A DNA stretch of 64,000 bases, taken from assembly GCA_009797885.1 (NCBI GenBank), contig WNKP01000010.1, positions 107,602 to 171,601 on the forward strand. The letters run 5' to 3'. Made by a program: the position numbers and the translations under genes. Positions 1 to 9,019 of this stretch are shown one piece after another. Each line of letters starts with the position of its first letter. The first letter of the stretch is position 1. The DNA is from Flavobacteriaceae bacterium GF1 (GTDB lineage: Bacteria; Bacteroidota; Bacteroidia; Flavobacteriales; Flavobacteriaceae). Under the pieces are notes generated by a model. The model had not been told where the DNA came from, ran no database searches, and saw nothing but the letters and a program-made list of their open reading frames with translations.

Positions 1-1
1 T

Positions 2-748
2 GTTCCCGGATTTCCAAAAGAGTTTATCCACGATATCCAAAATAGCATAGGTTATATGGATACCCTTGTGGTCAAGGCCGAGCCTTTTCATTTATGGGTC
101 ATTGAAGGCCCTGCTGGGGTTCAGGAAAGACTGCCCTTTGACAAGGCTGGTTTAAATGTGGTCTTCACGGACAATCTAACTCCTTACCGCACCCGAAAAG
201 TTCGAATTCTAAACGGTGCACATACCATAATGGTTCCTGTGGCGTACTTGAACGGATTTACCGAAGTTAGGGAGGTTATGGAAGATGAAAAGATGGGTAC
301 TTTTCTAAAAGAGATCATATTTAATGAGATCATTCCCACATTGGATATGCCCCAAACTGAATTGGAAATCTATGCCAATACGGTGCTTGACCGATTTCGA
401 AATCCCTTTATTCGCCATAAACTGTTGGACATTGCTTTAAATTCAGTATCAAAATTCCGGGTCCGGGTCTTGCCCAGTATATTGAACTATATGGAACTAC
501 ACAAAGAAGTACCAAAGGGTCTCGCGACCGCATTTGCCTACTTACTGGTGTTCCACAGAAATCCCCAAAACATGGCAATCAAGGATGATAGCACAACCAT
601 TTCCTTCTTTAAAACGGTATGGAAAATGGACAATGTGGAGTTGGCCGTTCATAAAATTCTATCCAATAAGGCCTTATGGGGTATGGACCTGGCCCAAAAG
701 GAGCCATTGTCAGATTTTATAAAACAACGGGTAAAAAGCCTCATCTAG
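2..748 (+). CDS. uxaB: Tagaturonate reductase / mannitol dehydrogenase family, 5'-truncated by the window
   Basis: This is the C-terminal half of an NAD-dependent polyol/uronate oxidoreductase. The reading frame is open from base 2, so the ATG at 56 is internal and the gene begins outside the window. The stretch KVRILNGAHT carries the K-x-R-x-L-N-x-x-H signature of the mannitol dehydrogenase family, which holds the catalytic Lys, Asn and His. The preceding GLNVVFTDNLTPYRTRK and the LDRFRNPFIRHKLLDIALNSVSKF region resemble UxaB, which reduces tagaturonate to altronate in hexuronate catabolism. About 249 residues are present against roughly 480 for the whole family. Other family members (mannitol or fructuronate dehydrogenases) cannot be fully excluded. 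It converges with the aspA gene that follows. Confidence 0.85.
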   Translation, partial: VPGFPKEFIHDIQNSIGYMDTLVVKAEPFHLWVIEGPAGVQERLPFDKAGLNVVFTDNLTPYRTRKVRILNGAHTIMVPVAYLNGFTEVREVMEDEKMGTFLKEIIFNEIIPTLDMPQTELEIYANTVLDRFRNPFIRHKLLDIALNSVSKFRVRVLPSILNYMELHKEVPKGLATAFAYLLVFHRNPQNMAIKDDSTTISFFKTVWKMDNVELAVHKILSNKALWGMDLAQKEPLSDFIKQRVKSLI

Positions 749-836
749 CCCTTCCTCAAAGGTTTTCCATTCCACTAAATCAAATATACCGTGTTGGCCC
801 AGTAACAATGTAAACCTCTTACGCCACAAAGAACAC

Positions 837-2237
837 CTACAATTCAGGGTGCATTAGATTTTCAATTGCCAGGATACGATCCAATTCCTCTTCGGTCAAT
901 AATTTTTTCTCCAATACCAATTCACGTATGGATTTACCTGTTTTCACCGCTTCCTTTCCAATAATATCCCCCATGTGATGTCCAATATGGGGATTCAAAA
1001 ATGTTATTAAGCCCACGGAATTCATAACCATTGTCTTGGTATGTTCCGCATTGGCCGTGATTCCCACGATACACTTTTCCGTTAAACCCACGCAGGAATT
1101 GGACAACAGTTCAATGGATTCAAACAGGGATTGTGCTATGACCGGTTCCATAACATTAAGCTGCAGTTGCCCCCCTTCAGCAGCAAATGAAATCGTTACA
1201 TCGTTTCCTATGATTTTAAAACAAACCTGGTTTACCACTTCAGGGACCACGGGGTTCACCTTAGCAGGCATAATGGAAGAACCTGCCTGAATACCGGGTA
1301 GGTTTATCTCGTTTAAACCACATCTAGGCCCCGAGGACAACAATCTTAAATCATTGCATATTTTGGAGAGCTTAACCGCAGTTCTTTTTAACGCACCGGA
1401 TATCATGACATATGCGCCACAGTCCGATGTGGCCTCAATAAGGTTTTCCGAAGGCACAAAACCTATTCCGGTAAATTGGGTCAAATAGTTAATGGCAAGC
1501 TCACCAAATCCTTTAGGTACATTAACCCCCGTTCCAATGGCCGTGGCTCCCAAATTCACTTCCAAAATCAGTGCTTTGGTCGCCTTCAAACTTTTTATCT
1601 CCTCCCTTAGGTTTACGCCCCAAGCATGAAATTCATCACCTAAGGACATGGGTACGGCATCTTGTAGCTGTGTACGTCCCATTTTTAGGACCTTGGCAAA
1701 TTCTTTGGCCTTATCTTCCAACGCCAGTATCAATTTTTCAATCCTTTCCAAAAGGATTTCCAAATAATAATGAAGTGCCAAGCGAAATCCCGTGGGATAG
1801 GCATCATTGGTGGATTGCGACATGTTCACATCGTCATTCGGATGAAGGACATCATAGCTGCCCTTCGGATGGCCATATTGTTCAAGCGCTACATTGGCAA
1901 CGACCTCATTTGTGTTCATATTCACAGAGGTCCCGGCACCTCCTTGAAAAACATCAACAGGAAAAAACCTGCTATATTTTTCCACATCTTCAAGGATAGT
2001 ATCGCAAGCCTTAACAATCATCCCCGCCTTGGACTTGGAAAGGATACCCAGATCCCTATTCGCTGATGCACAGGCCTTTTTGGTAAGTACCATGGCTTTT
2101 ACAAAAATGGGATAGTCGCCTATTACTCCTTTCGATATTTGAAAATTATTTAAGGCCCTTATGGTATGAATCCCATAGTATGATTCTTTGGGCACTTCCA
2201 AGCTCCCAATCAAATCGATCTCTTTCCGTGTTGTCAT
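837..2237 (-). CDS. aspA: Aspartate ammonia-lyase
   Basis: This enzyme reversibly deaminates L-aspartate to fumarate and ammonia in the cytoplasm. The 466 residues match the usual family length. The fumarase/aspartase signature appears as [19 protein letters not shown], which includes the flexible catalytic SS loop. [15 protein letters not shown] and the [14 protein letters not shown] substrate-binding segments are also present, the latter favouring aspartase or fumarase C over argininosuccinate lyase. The N-terminus ([25 protein letters not shown]) matches AspA, where YYGI(H/Q)T is typical, so the ATG at 2237 is accepted. It stands alone on this strand, between a convergent uronate gene and a doubtful small gene. 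Confidence 0.95.
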   Translation of the reverse strand: MTTRKEIDLIGSLEVPKESYYGIHTIRALNNFQISKGVIGDYPIFVKAMVLTKKACASANRDLGILSKSKAGMIVKACDTILEDVEKYSRFFPVDVFQGGAGTSVNMNTNEVVANVALEQYGHPKGSYDVLHPNDDVNMSQSTNDAYPTGFRLALHYYLEILLERIEKLILALEDKAKEFAKVLKMGRTQLQDAVPMSLGDEFHAWGVNLREEIKSLKATKALILEVNLGATAIGTGVNVPKGFGELAINYLTQFTGIGFVPSENLIEATSDCGAYVMISGALKRTAVKLSKICNDLRLLSSGPRCGLNEINLPGIQAGSSIMPAKVNPVVPEVVNQVCFKIIGNDVTISFAAEGGQLQLNVMEPVIAQSLFESIELLSNSCVGLTEKCIVGITANAEHTKTMVMNSVGLITFLNPHIGHHMGDIIGKEAVKTGKSIRELVLEKKLLTEEELDRILAIENLMHPEL

Positions 2238-2312
2238 GAAGTCATTTATTTATAGTAAACCGGCTTTGTCCATTAGGACCAGTAAGGTAAGCTTAATATT
2301 CTTGGAACCCTC

Positions 2313-2696
2313 CTAGTTTGTCCAACTTTCCTTCCATGAATGGGCCCTGCTTCCCTTACGCCCATAATTTAATGTGATTGCAGGAGCGTTTTTGGCTATT
2401 GGGATATTACTATTGGTCAGACTGGTCTGCTGCCGTGATTTTATGCCCAATCCTTCAGTATCGGTAAATTTCTTATCTCCAATATATTTGCCAAAGATGT
2501 TCTTAATGGGTAGTAAACCATGGCCTCTCTTCTCCCGCTTGCGGACTTTGAAACAAACAAAATTGTTTAAAACGAATGATTCAAAAGATTCGTAACCATT
2601 TTCTTGGTGGGAAAAAATGGTATTGTTCTCACTATGATACTTCATTAAAAAAACAATAATCAGGACAAAGAGTGTGCATGATAGACCTTGTGCCAT
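2313..2696 (-). CDS. Hypothetical small protein with hydrophobic N-terminus
   Basis: I do not recognise this 127-residue protein. Residues 1-18 are hydrophobic (LSCTLFVLIIVFLM) and could be a signal anchor. The rest is basic and polar, with no motif I can name. It starts at an ATG after an A-rich leader. A terminator just upstream ends the preceding operon, so it would need its own promoter. It fills an otherwise empty gap between aspA and the uptake locus, which is the main argument for it. It could be a chance reading frame or a decayed gene. Confidence 0.35.
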   Translation of the reverse strand: MAQGLSCTLFVLIIVFLMKYHSENNTIFSHQENGYESFESFVLNNFVCFKVRKREKRGHGLLPIKNIFGKYIGDKKFTDTEGLGIKSRQQTSLTNSNIPIAKNAPAITLNYGRKGSRAHSWKESWTN

Positions 2697-2753
2697 TATT
2701 TTACATTTAGCGCTATTCCCTTTTGATCCAAATAGTTAAATGGACCCTATAAG

Positions 2754-2784
2754 AAAAGGTACAGGTAGTACTCCCGTACCTTTT
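2754..2784 (-). terminator. Intrinsic terminator of the SusC/D operon
   Basis: A perfect 9-bp inverted repeat, AAAAGGTAC (2754-2762) and GTACCTTTT (2776-2784), is separated by 13 bases. Read on the minus strand it follows the stop of the hydrolase lipoprotein at 2863 and ends in TTTTCTTATA. It is nearly symmetric and could also act on the other strand, but no plus-strand gene leads into it. Confidence 0.7.
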
Positions 2785-2862
2785 CATTCACATAACTAAA
2801 CTAACTCAAATATGACTGAATAAAATCAGAAGCTGTTGTTCCATTATATTATCCATACCCTA

Positions 2863-4332
2863 TCAATTCCCAAAAATGCTCCGGCGGCCAATTTCCGATT
2901 GATATATACCGCTGCTACTATGACCAACTCCGGGCACAATAAACAATTCCTGTCTTTCAAGAATTGAAGGACCGTAGAAATCAATCAAATGATCAAAATA
3001 ATTTGTGGCCCTTTCAAACCGATCTCTCCCTTGTAAAATTGCCTCACACTGCTCATTGATGCTCGTTTCCTCGGGAGTGGGATCATTATCGTTTTGACCA
3101 ATTAAATAAGTGACTTCCCGCTGCCCCAGCCTTTCACGAATGACATCTGCACCACCAACATCCTCCAAATAGGAAAACAAATCTTCCAAACCAAACCCAT
3201 ATTCATTGTAATCCGGACAATCCTCAGTGATAAAAGAAGCGGGTACCTCAAAAGTATTTTCGGTTCCCAGAACCCTACGTCTATCATCCATATAGGTATA
3301 TGTCCCTGGATTGTTTACGACAAAGTCGATAGCTATATTTTTGGTTGCCAACACTTCAACAATAGGTGAACTCATAACGTACCGGCTTGTAAATTGCCCA
3401 CCCGCAGAGTGTCCGGTAAGTACTATTTTTTTCATATTTGGGTATTCGGAAAGCCTCGTTATCAACGAATCCATGACCTCAAAAGATGAAAACCGTTCTT
3501 CCCGGGGATGTTCTTCTTCATCCTGTGACGCAGACCCTATACGCCAAGAACTACTCCAATATAAATGTTCTTCATCCAGCAAAAATTGGTCGATCTCATC
3601 CATACTTGGATATTGTGGTGCTACAAGAAGTAAGGTATCCAAATTAATGGTTTCCATTTGAGCGGCGACCGATATGGCTTCAAACTGCCCATTTGCATTC
3701 AACCCAGATCCGTGTACCGCAATAACCGCTGTAGTAATATTGGTATCATTGATATCGTTTATATCTCCACTATTCGAGAAATAAGGGATTTTATACGTTA
3801 TTCCTTCCGATACAAAAGAGAACTTTTTATCTCCTATAAAATCTTCCGGGTCAATAGGGTCAATTGCAGGGCCAATGGTTACCGTAATTGAATTGCCCCC
3901 ACCTAACGAATTTCCTATGACAACACCTTCTTGAGCCTGCAACTCAAAACTCAAGGTCCTGCTTTGTTGCGCATCCTGATTGTCCAACAGTCTTTGAAGC
4001 AACACCACACGGGTAACATCCTTCCCTTTTTCAATTATAAAGGAATTGGACTTGGGCAATATGAAATCCTCGCCCTCCACTGCACCGTTCTCGTTTGGGA
4101 GACTTACCGTATAGGACACTTCTATGGTCTCATTTGTAGCAGGTCCCTGGTAAACCAAATCAACTTCAAAAGGTCTGGGACTGTCCCGACCTACCTCCAC
4201 ATTCTGGGCACTGAAGAATACCCTTCTTTCCCCTTGTTCCGTAACAATTTCAGGGTCATCATCATCACACCCCCCCAAGGTGAGTGTTAAAATGGCGATA
4301 GCACCAAATAGTAATCTTATTCTCTGTTCCAT
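2863..4332 (-). CDS. Lipoprotein with Calx-beta-like N-terminal domain and alpha/beta hydrolase domain
   Basis: This is the last gene of the SusC/D operon. From the ATG at 4332 the protein begins with a lipoprotein signal whose lipobox is TLGGC, with the Cys at residue 22. A longer start at 4368 adds 12 residues before the signal and is less likely. Residues of roughly 30-155 are beta-rich and resemble a Calx-beta or BACON-like module. The C-terminal ~330 residues look like an alpha/beta hydrolase: AVHGSG as the oxyanion region, nucleophile elbow LTGHSAGGQF with the Ser, an Asp candidate in IGQNDNDP and a His candidate in VPGVGHSS. It is probably a cell-surface esterase acting on the ligand imported by the neighbouring SusC/D pair. 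The substrate is unknown. Confidence 0.75.
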   Translation of the reverse strand: MEQRIRLLFGAIAILTLTLGGCDDDDPEIVTEQGERRVFFSAQNVEVGRDSPRPFEVDLVYQGPATNETIEVSYTVSLPNENGAVEGEDFILPKSNSFIIEKGKDVTRVVLLQRLLDNQDAQQSRTLSFELQAQEGVVIGNSLGGGNSITVTIGPAIDPIDPEDFIGDKKFSFVSEGITYKIPYFSNSGDINDINDTNITTAVIAVHGSGLNANGQFEAISVAAQMETINLDTLLLVAPQYPSMDEIDQFLLDEEHLYWSSSWRIGSASQDEEEHPREERFSSFEVMDSLITRLSEYPNMKKIVLTGHSAGGQFTSRYVMSSPIVEVLATKNIAIDFVVNNPGTYTYMDDRRRVLGTENTFEVPASFITEDCPDYNEYGFGLEDLFSYLEDVGGADVIRERLGQREVTYLIGQNDNDPTPEETSINEQCEAILQGRDRFERATNYFDHLIDFYGPSILERQELFIVPGVGHSSSGIYQSEIGRRSIFGN

Positions 4333-4380
4333 ACTATGTTTTCTAAGAATTAACATTTTATTCTGCATTTAATTCAACAA

Positions 4381-6156
4381 CTATGGGGCAACTCCCCTAA
4401 TGGCTATATAGTCCAGGGAAGCAGTTTCCGATCCTGCGCCATTGGTAAAAGTCACGACCAATCTTCCTTCTTGCAGCCTATCGGTAGGGAAGGGCACGGA
4501 AAGAAGGACGGATTCACCTGCAATGGCCTCAACATCGTCTGCGAGTATCGACAAAATTGGGTCTCCCAAACCGTCTGCGGTTTCGTAAAATACTTCGATG
4601 CCATCGCCATCTTCCCAAGTGGTTTCCCTAAAAAATACACGTGCTTCCAATATAGCATTCGTTATACCGGAATTAAGATTGGTCATGGTATCGAATCGCA
4701 ATACCAATGTACCATCCAAATCAGAGGTCACATAGCCCTGTTGCCCGTCAACAAATGGAAGACCAAAATTTTGGGGTTCAGCGTTAATGGAGGTATTGTT
4801 ATACACACCCAAACGTTCGTCCTCTATGGCAGATACACTACCAGCCTCAAAAGCTGCTGTAAAACCAAGTTCTTCGCCCCCACCGGCAAAAGCTACAAAG
4901 GGCGCTTGGGAGTCTGGATCAGTATCCTGGATATTTGGCATGGGATCTTGGGATCCTGCGGGACGCGGGTACCTAAATGCAGGGAACGCATCCGGATCTG
5001 GGTTGAGACCAAAGGTTGGCACTTCCTCAAAACTGGTAAACCCAAAAGTAACCAAAGGTATGACCGTAAATTCAGTGGGGTCGGTGGTCAATCCATTCAA
5101 TGTTGCCGTAACATTGTTGGCCCCATCTTCCAATCCGTTGGGAACAATTGCTATGATGAAATCAACACCACTCTCAACTATTTCTGCCGCTATCTCTCCA
5201 AAAAACACTTCCAAATCAGAGGTCGCAGTTCCAAAATTGCCGCCATTGATGGTAACTTCACTTCCCACCGATCCCAAGGGTGGCATTAATGATGAGATAC
5301 TGGGTACAGTAGTAAACTCTATCTCGCTTACGCTCAGTAATTGTTCTATTTCAACCGCTATTGTGCCGGAACTCGCTTCTGGAGGAACCCTTACCGTTAA
5401 ACTTGTGGTTGTGGCCGAAACCACTTCCGCAAGTACACCATTGAATGTAACATTATTGTTAACCGCAACCGAGCTAAAATTGGTTCCTGTTATTGTTACT
5501 TCCGTATCTGCTATACCAGTTTGAGGTTCAAAAGAAATAATATCCGGTGCTATGGTAAATACTTCTACAGTACCTATTTGGCCAAATGCCTCTATGGTAA
5601 GTGGTCCTGTTGTTGCCCCATCAGGCACAATCACTGTAAGCTCCGTTTCAGAGGCCTCCGTAATCTCAGCAGTAGTACCATTGAATTCAACCGTGTTCTC
5701 CGCAATCGTAGGTCCAAAATTTTGGCCGCTAATAACTACAGTATCCCCAATCGCAGCCCCCGTTGCACTTAATACAACGACCCCTGGTGCGGGAAGTACC
5801 GTAAAAACCGGTCCTTCAACTTCAAAACCTGCTTTGGATATGGAAATAGGACCCGTAACCGCCCCTTCTGGGACAACTACGGTCAATTCTGTTCCACTGG
5901 CGGTTGTAACCGTTGCTAAAACATCGCCGAAACGCACCTTATTATTCGCAACAGCCGGACTAAAATCGGTTCCCGTTATGGTAACCGTAGTACCTATATC
6001 TGCCGATGCCGGTTCAATACTTGAAATAGTAGGCTCCTTTTCTGCTTCGGGTATGATCCTAAAATCTTCATCTTCACACGATCCAACTCCCAGGATAACC
6101 ATAATAACCACTAAGGTTGTAGTGATTCCTCTTATTAACTTATTTTGTTTTTTCAT
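4381..6156 (-). CDS. Lipoprotein with four IPT/TIG domains, surface ligand-binding candidate
   Basis: A 591-residue lipoprotein with signal peptide 1-26 and lipobox VGSC (Cys27). Four tandem IPT/TIG immunoglobulin-like domains follow at about 41-118, 122-203, 206-283 and 285-367. Each begins with a G-x-x-(V/A)-x-I-x-G-x-(N/D)-F pattern, such as TVTITGTDFSP and EVTITGTNFSS. Residues 368-591 form a separate C-terminal domain that looks beta-sandwich-like and ends SLDYIAIRGVAP. Proteins with IPT spacers and a distal binding domain occur at the SusE/SusF position of Bacteroidota uptake loci as surface glycan-binding proteins. Its place after SusC, SusD and another lipoprotein supports that reading, although the ligand is not visible from the sequence. 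Confidence 0.8.
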   Translation of the reverse strand: MKKQNKLIRGITTTLVVIMVILGVGSCEDEDFRIIPEAEKEPTISSIEPASADIGTTVTITGTDFSPAVANNKVRFGDVLATVTTASGTELTVVVPEGAVTGPISISKAGFEVEGPVFTVLPAPGVVVLSATGAAIGDTVVISGQNFGPTIAENTVEFNGTTAEITEASETELTVIVPDGATTGPLTIEAFGQIGTVEVFTIAPDIISFEPQTGIADTEVTITGTNFSSVAVNNNVTFNGVLAEVVSATTTSLTVRVPPEASSGTIAVEIEQLLSVSEIEFTTVPSISSLMPPLGSVGSEVTINGGNFGTATSDLEVFFGEIAAEIVESGVDFIIAIVPNGLEDGANNVTATLNGLTTDPTEFTVIPLVTFGFTSFEEVPTFGLNPDPDAFPAFRYPRPAGSQDPMPNIQDTDPDSQAPFVAFAGGGEELGFTAAFEAGSVSAIEDERLGVYNNTSINAEPQNFGLPFVDGQQGYVTSDLDGTLVLRFDTMTNLNSGITNAILEARVFFRETTWEDGDGIEVFYETADGLGDPILSILADDVEAIAGESVLLSVPFPTDRLQEGRLVVTFTNGAGSETASLDYIAIRGVAP

Positions 6157-6207
6157 TTTTAGCTTTTTAAATAGACTTTTTGGAATAAGACTAACAATGC
6201 GAATGAT

Positions 6208-7383
6208 TTATTCAGGAAGATAAATTAGCATTTCATCAAAATAAATGAACTCTGCATTGGCTCCGGTCTGTGCATCTATTCTCAGGGTGTACGCAGTAAC
6301 CCCTTCAAAAAGTTCAGTAGTGGCAATATTCCATTGCCCCATATAAGCAGTCTCAATATCATTACCTTCTGAGTCACCATCACCGATAATATCAATAAGC
6401 ACAACGGTCTCAGTGGCACTCCCCCGCTCTACCTCGGCAGTGATAGTCAAAAAGTCTGCGGATTCCCAACCGGTCACTCCTGGATAAAACTGTATCCGTA
6501 TACCCGTTTGTGGATGAACACTTGGATTGATTTGAACCCGATCAAAAAGTATCGTCAGAACCCCATCGGTATCTTCCAAACGATATGCCTGGCTACCCCC
6601 ATCAAAAAAACCTCCCACTAGTGAAGCATCCGTGGTCACACCAATGTTTTCATCATCAAACCCTGGACTTCCCGCGCTCATATCCGGATTTGAGAAAAAA
6701 GTTCTAAACCCAATTTCGTTTTCCCCTATGGGACCAAGTGCCGTATGCTGTACAGAGGGCTGTCCCGGGTTGTTGAACAGTTCACCTTCAGCTATGGGAT
6801 CGTTCCTTTCGTAGTCGCCTGCAGATCCAAAAGGTTCTTCAAAAAAAGTTCCGCCAATATTGGGTGGCGGTGGAATCAAGAAATTCAGTGAAAAGCTAAT
6901 GGCTTGGTTGAATGCCGGGTTGTCAAACAACTCCGTTGCAGAATTCCCTCCATTATTGGTATTGGTAGCACTATCAAAGTCTACCGGGGCTCCATCAAAA
7001 ACACCCTCTGTAGTGGTAATCGTGGCTAAAAATTCGAATGGAATGGACAGATCTACTTCCTCGGGGGTCAAATTCAAAACCTGTAAAAGGTTTGCAGCTG
7101 TTATCGTAAGTGTTGTAGGAAATGTAGTGAGTGTGATAAATTTATCTACCACAATCCCATCATAAATCAGCCTTAGATCATAAGAAACAATATTTTCATT
7201 GGGGTCTTCCACCACATGGGAAAACTCAGTGGTTTCGATTTCAGCAAAATTAAGTGTGAAACTACTTGGCACCGTCTCCCAAACCACCAATCCACCCCGG
7301 GTAAAGTTTTCTTCAAGCACATCGGTTGAGTCGCTGCAAGCCAATCCTAAGACGAACAAAGCAAGTATGTATTTTTTTTTCAT
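6208..7383 (-). CDS. SusE-position surface lipoprotein
   Basis: The ATG at 7383 gives a short lipoprotein signal (MKKKYILALFVLGLAC, Cys16). A GTG three codons upstream is possible but less likely. The body is about 390 residues, acidic and beta-rich. The middle contains a Gly/Pro linker (FLIPPPPNIGGTFFEEPFG), and the C-terminal half is a compact domain ending in AEFIYFDEMLIYLPE. Its ending resembles the C-terminal domain of the IPT lipoprotein downstream (ASLDYIAIRGVAP), so the two may share a binding-domain type. It sits 14 bp after the SusD gene, the usual SusE position, and is probably a surface-exposed accessory binding protein. I cannot name a specific family. Confidence 0.65.
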   Translation of the reverse strand: MKKKYILALFVLGLACSDSTDVLEENFTRGGLVVWETVPSSFTLNFAEIETTEFSHVVEDPNENIVSYDLRLIYDGIVVDKFITLTTFPTTLTITAANLLQVLNLTPEEVDLSIPFEFLATITTTEGVFDGAPVDFDSATNTNNGGNSATELFDNPAFNQAISFSLNFLIPPPPNIGGTFFEEPFGSAGDYERNDPIAEGELFNNPGQPSVQHTALGPIGENEIGFRTFFSNPDMSAGSPGFDDENIGVTTDASLVGGFFDGGSQAYRLEDTDGVLTILFDRVQINPSVHPQTGIRIQFYPGVTGWESADFLTITAEVERGSATETVVLIDIIGDGDSEGNDIETAYMGQWNIATTELFEGVTAYTLRIDAQTGANAEFIYFDEMLIYLPE

Positions 7384-7397
7384 CGTGAACACTATTT

Positions 7398-9002
7398 TTA
7401 ATTAATGAATCCGGGTGGGTTGGTATCCCAAAATACTTGGGTCGTAATGGGTTGCTGGTCAATCTGACCATTATTGATAACCTCATCCTGCGGATATGAA
7501 AACAATCTTGGAAATGGAGTGTTGGGATCAAAAATTGGTGCACTGAAGACGGATGGGAATCCGGTTCGCCTATAACCATTATAGGATTCCGTGGAATTCC
7601 CATAGGAGGCCAAATAGTATTCGGTAAGGATGATATCCAACCTTTCCCGATCATTGCTTGCCGCAGCATAATTGCCCATTACCTCTGTAACATAGGCCTC
7701 TACATCCGCTTCTGTGGCCGCAAAAGGGGAATCGGCCTGCGGACTCCCTGAGAAACTTAATACTTTATCCATGGATTTCCGGATACCGGATTCCAAAAGT
7801 GTAGCTGCATCGTCATTGGTGCCAAGGGTCAGCGCTGCCTCTGCCCTAATGAAATCCATAAACGAGGACAATAAAATAGGAAGTATACCCCCGCCTGTTT
7901 GATGTGCACTATCAAAGGCGAAGTTTGGATCACTGGGATTATCCGCATCAAATGTTCCCCCCACAGGATACAGACCAAACGTGGCCCTAAAAACAATATC
8001 GGCACCACGTGCTCTGGTATCCCCATGATCCCTTCCATAGTAGGAATCCCCCAAGTAACAAAAGTCAAAAAGAGGAGCATCCACACAGCCCAACAATACG
8101 TCCGTGGGATCTGATGAACTTTGTCGGTACACATAATAACGCAACCGAGGGTCCCTGATGCTTTTATGGTTTAACAATAGATTCAAAAAGGAGTTGCCCA
8201 AAAATTGGTCAAACCCCCCGGGAGCATAGCCATCATTAAAATCAGGATGGTTGCTAACGGGATCAACAAGCAATGTCCCATATTGGAATTGAAAATCATC
8301 CTCTGCCGCAGTAATCAAGTCCCCTTCAGCAAGCAACGTATTAATTCCATCGGTATCCCCTATGTTCACCAACATCTTCAACTTTACTGACCTGGCCAAT
8401 CGTATCCATGCTCGTTTTTGGTCGTCAAAATTACCTACGTTCCCATAGTACTGGTCCGTTGCCGGAGGCAAGGCTGCATTCTCCAAATCAACAATGGCCC
8501 TATCCAATCTATCCAGCATGGCATTGTAAACAAACTCGTCATCATCTGGCGCCGGATTTAAAATCTGCTCTTCGGTCCGTACCGCCTCCGTATATGGAAT
8601 ATCCCCCAAATAATCCACCATGGTGACCATGGAAAAAGATGTTAGGATATTGGACATGCCCCTGTGGAACAGCAAAGCATTGTCCGTTTCGGCCAAATTG
8701 GTAATAATCGTTTCATCTTGAAACATCTGATACAAATCACTATACTCGTTATTCAAGGCTGTTGGGCTGGCCACGTCAGTATATGATTCATTTAAAACCG
8801 TGTATCGCATCACCTCATCCGTGGTCCGACTTAAATCTTGAAAAAAATCAGCAGTCTCTCTTTGTATTTCATTAAGTACAAAGTTGGGATCGGCCTGATC
8901 AGGTGTCAAGACATTTGGATCTTGTTGAAAGCTTTCCCCAAAATCTCCCAACTCACAGGAGACGAATATCAGTAATAACAATAGATTTAATATTTTTTTC
9001 AT
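7398..9002 (-). CDS. SusD/RagB family outer-membrane lipoprotein
   Basis: SusD-type proteins form the hinged lid over a SusC TonB-dependent channel and bind the incoming ligand. From the ATG at 9002 the signal is MKKILNLLLLLIFVSC with the lipid Cys at residue 16. A TTG three codons upstream is rejected as start. Family features are the helical TPR-like layout, FSMVTMVDYLGDIPYTEA early on, RLDRAIVDLENAA, and the KRAWIRLARSVKLKMLVNI helix. Length (534 residues) is usual for the family. It lies 17 bp after susC in the same operon. Repeated Asn/Asp/Tyr-rich loops fit ligand binding, but the substrate is not evident. Confidence 0.9.
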   Translation of the reverse strand: MKKILNLLLLLIFVSCELGDFGESFQQDPNVLTPDQADPNFVLNEIQRETADFFQDLSRTTDEVMRYTVLNESYTDVASPTALNNEYSDLYQMFQDETIITNLAETDNALLFHRGMSNILTSFSMVTMVDYLGDIPYTEAVRTEEQILNPAPDDDEFVYNAMLDRLDRAIVDLENAALPPATDQYYGNVGNFDDQKRAWIRLARSVKLKMLVNIGDTDGINTLLAEGDLITAAEDDFQFQYGTLLVDPVSNHPDFNDGYAPGGFDQFLGNSFLNLLLNHKSIRDPRLRYYVYRQSSSDPTDVLLGCVDAPLFDFCYLGDSYYGRDHGDTRARGADIVFRATFGLYPVGGTFDADNPSDPNFAFDSAHQTGGGILPILLSSFMDFIRAEAALTLGTNDDAATLLESGIRKSMDKVLSFSGSPQADSPFAATEADVEAYVTEVMGNYAAASNDRERLDIILTEYYLASYGNSTESYNGYRRTGFPSVFSAPIFDPNTPFPRLFSYPQDEVINNGQIDQQPITTQVFWDTNPPGFIN

Positions 9003-9019
9003 CTTTCTCAAATTAGCAT

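Noticed and set aside
4787..6223. Long plus-strand reading frames opposite the IPT lipoprotein
   Set aside because: Low-complexity Thr/Val/Ser translations caused by the repeated IPT codons on the other strand. The minus-strand protein has a lipobox and clear domains.
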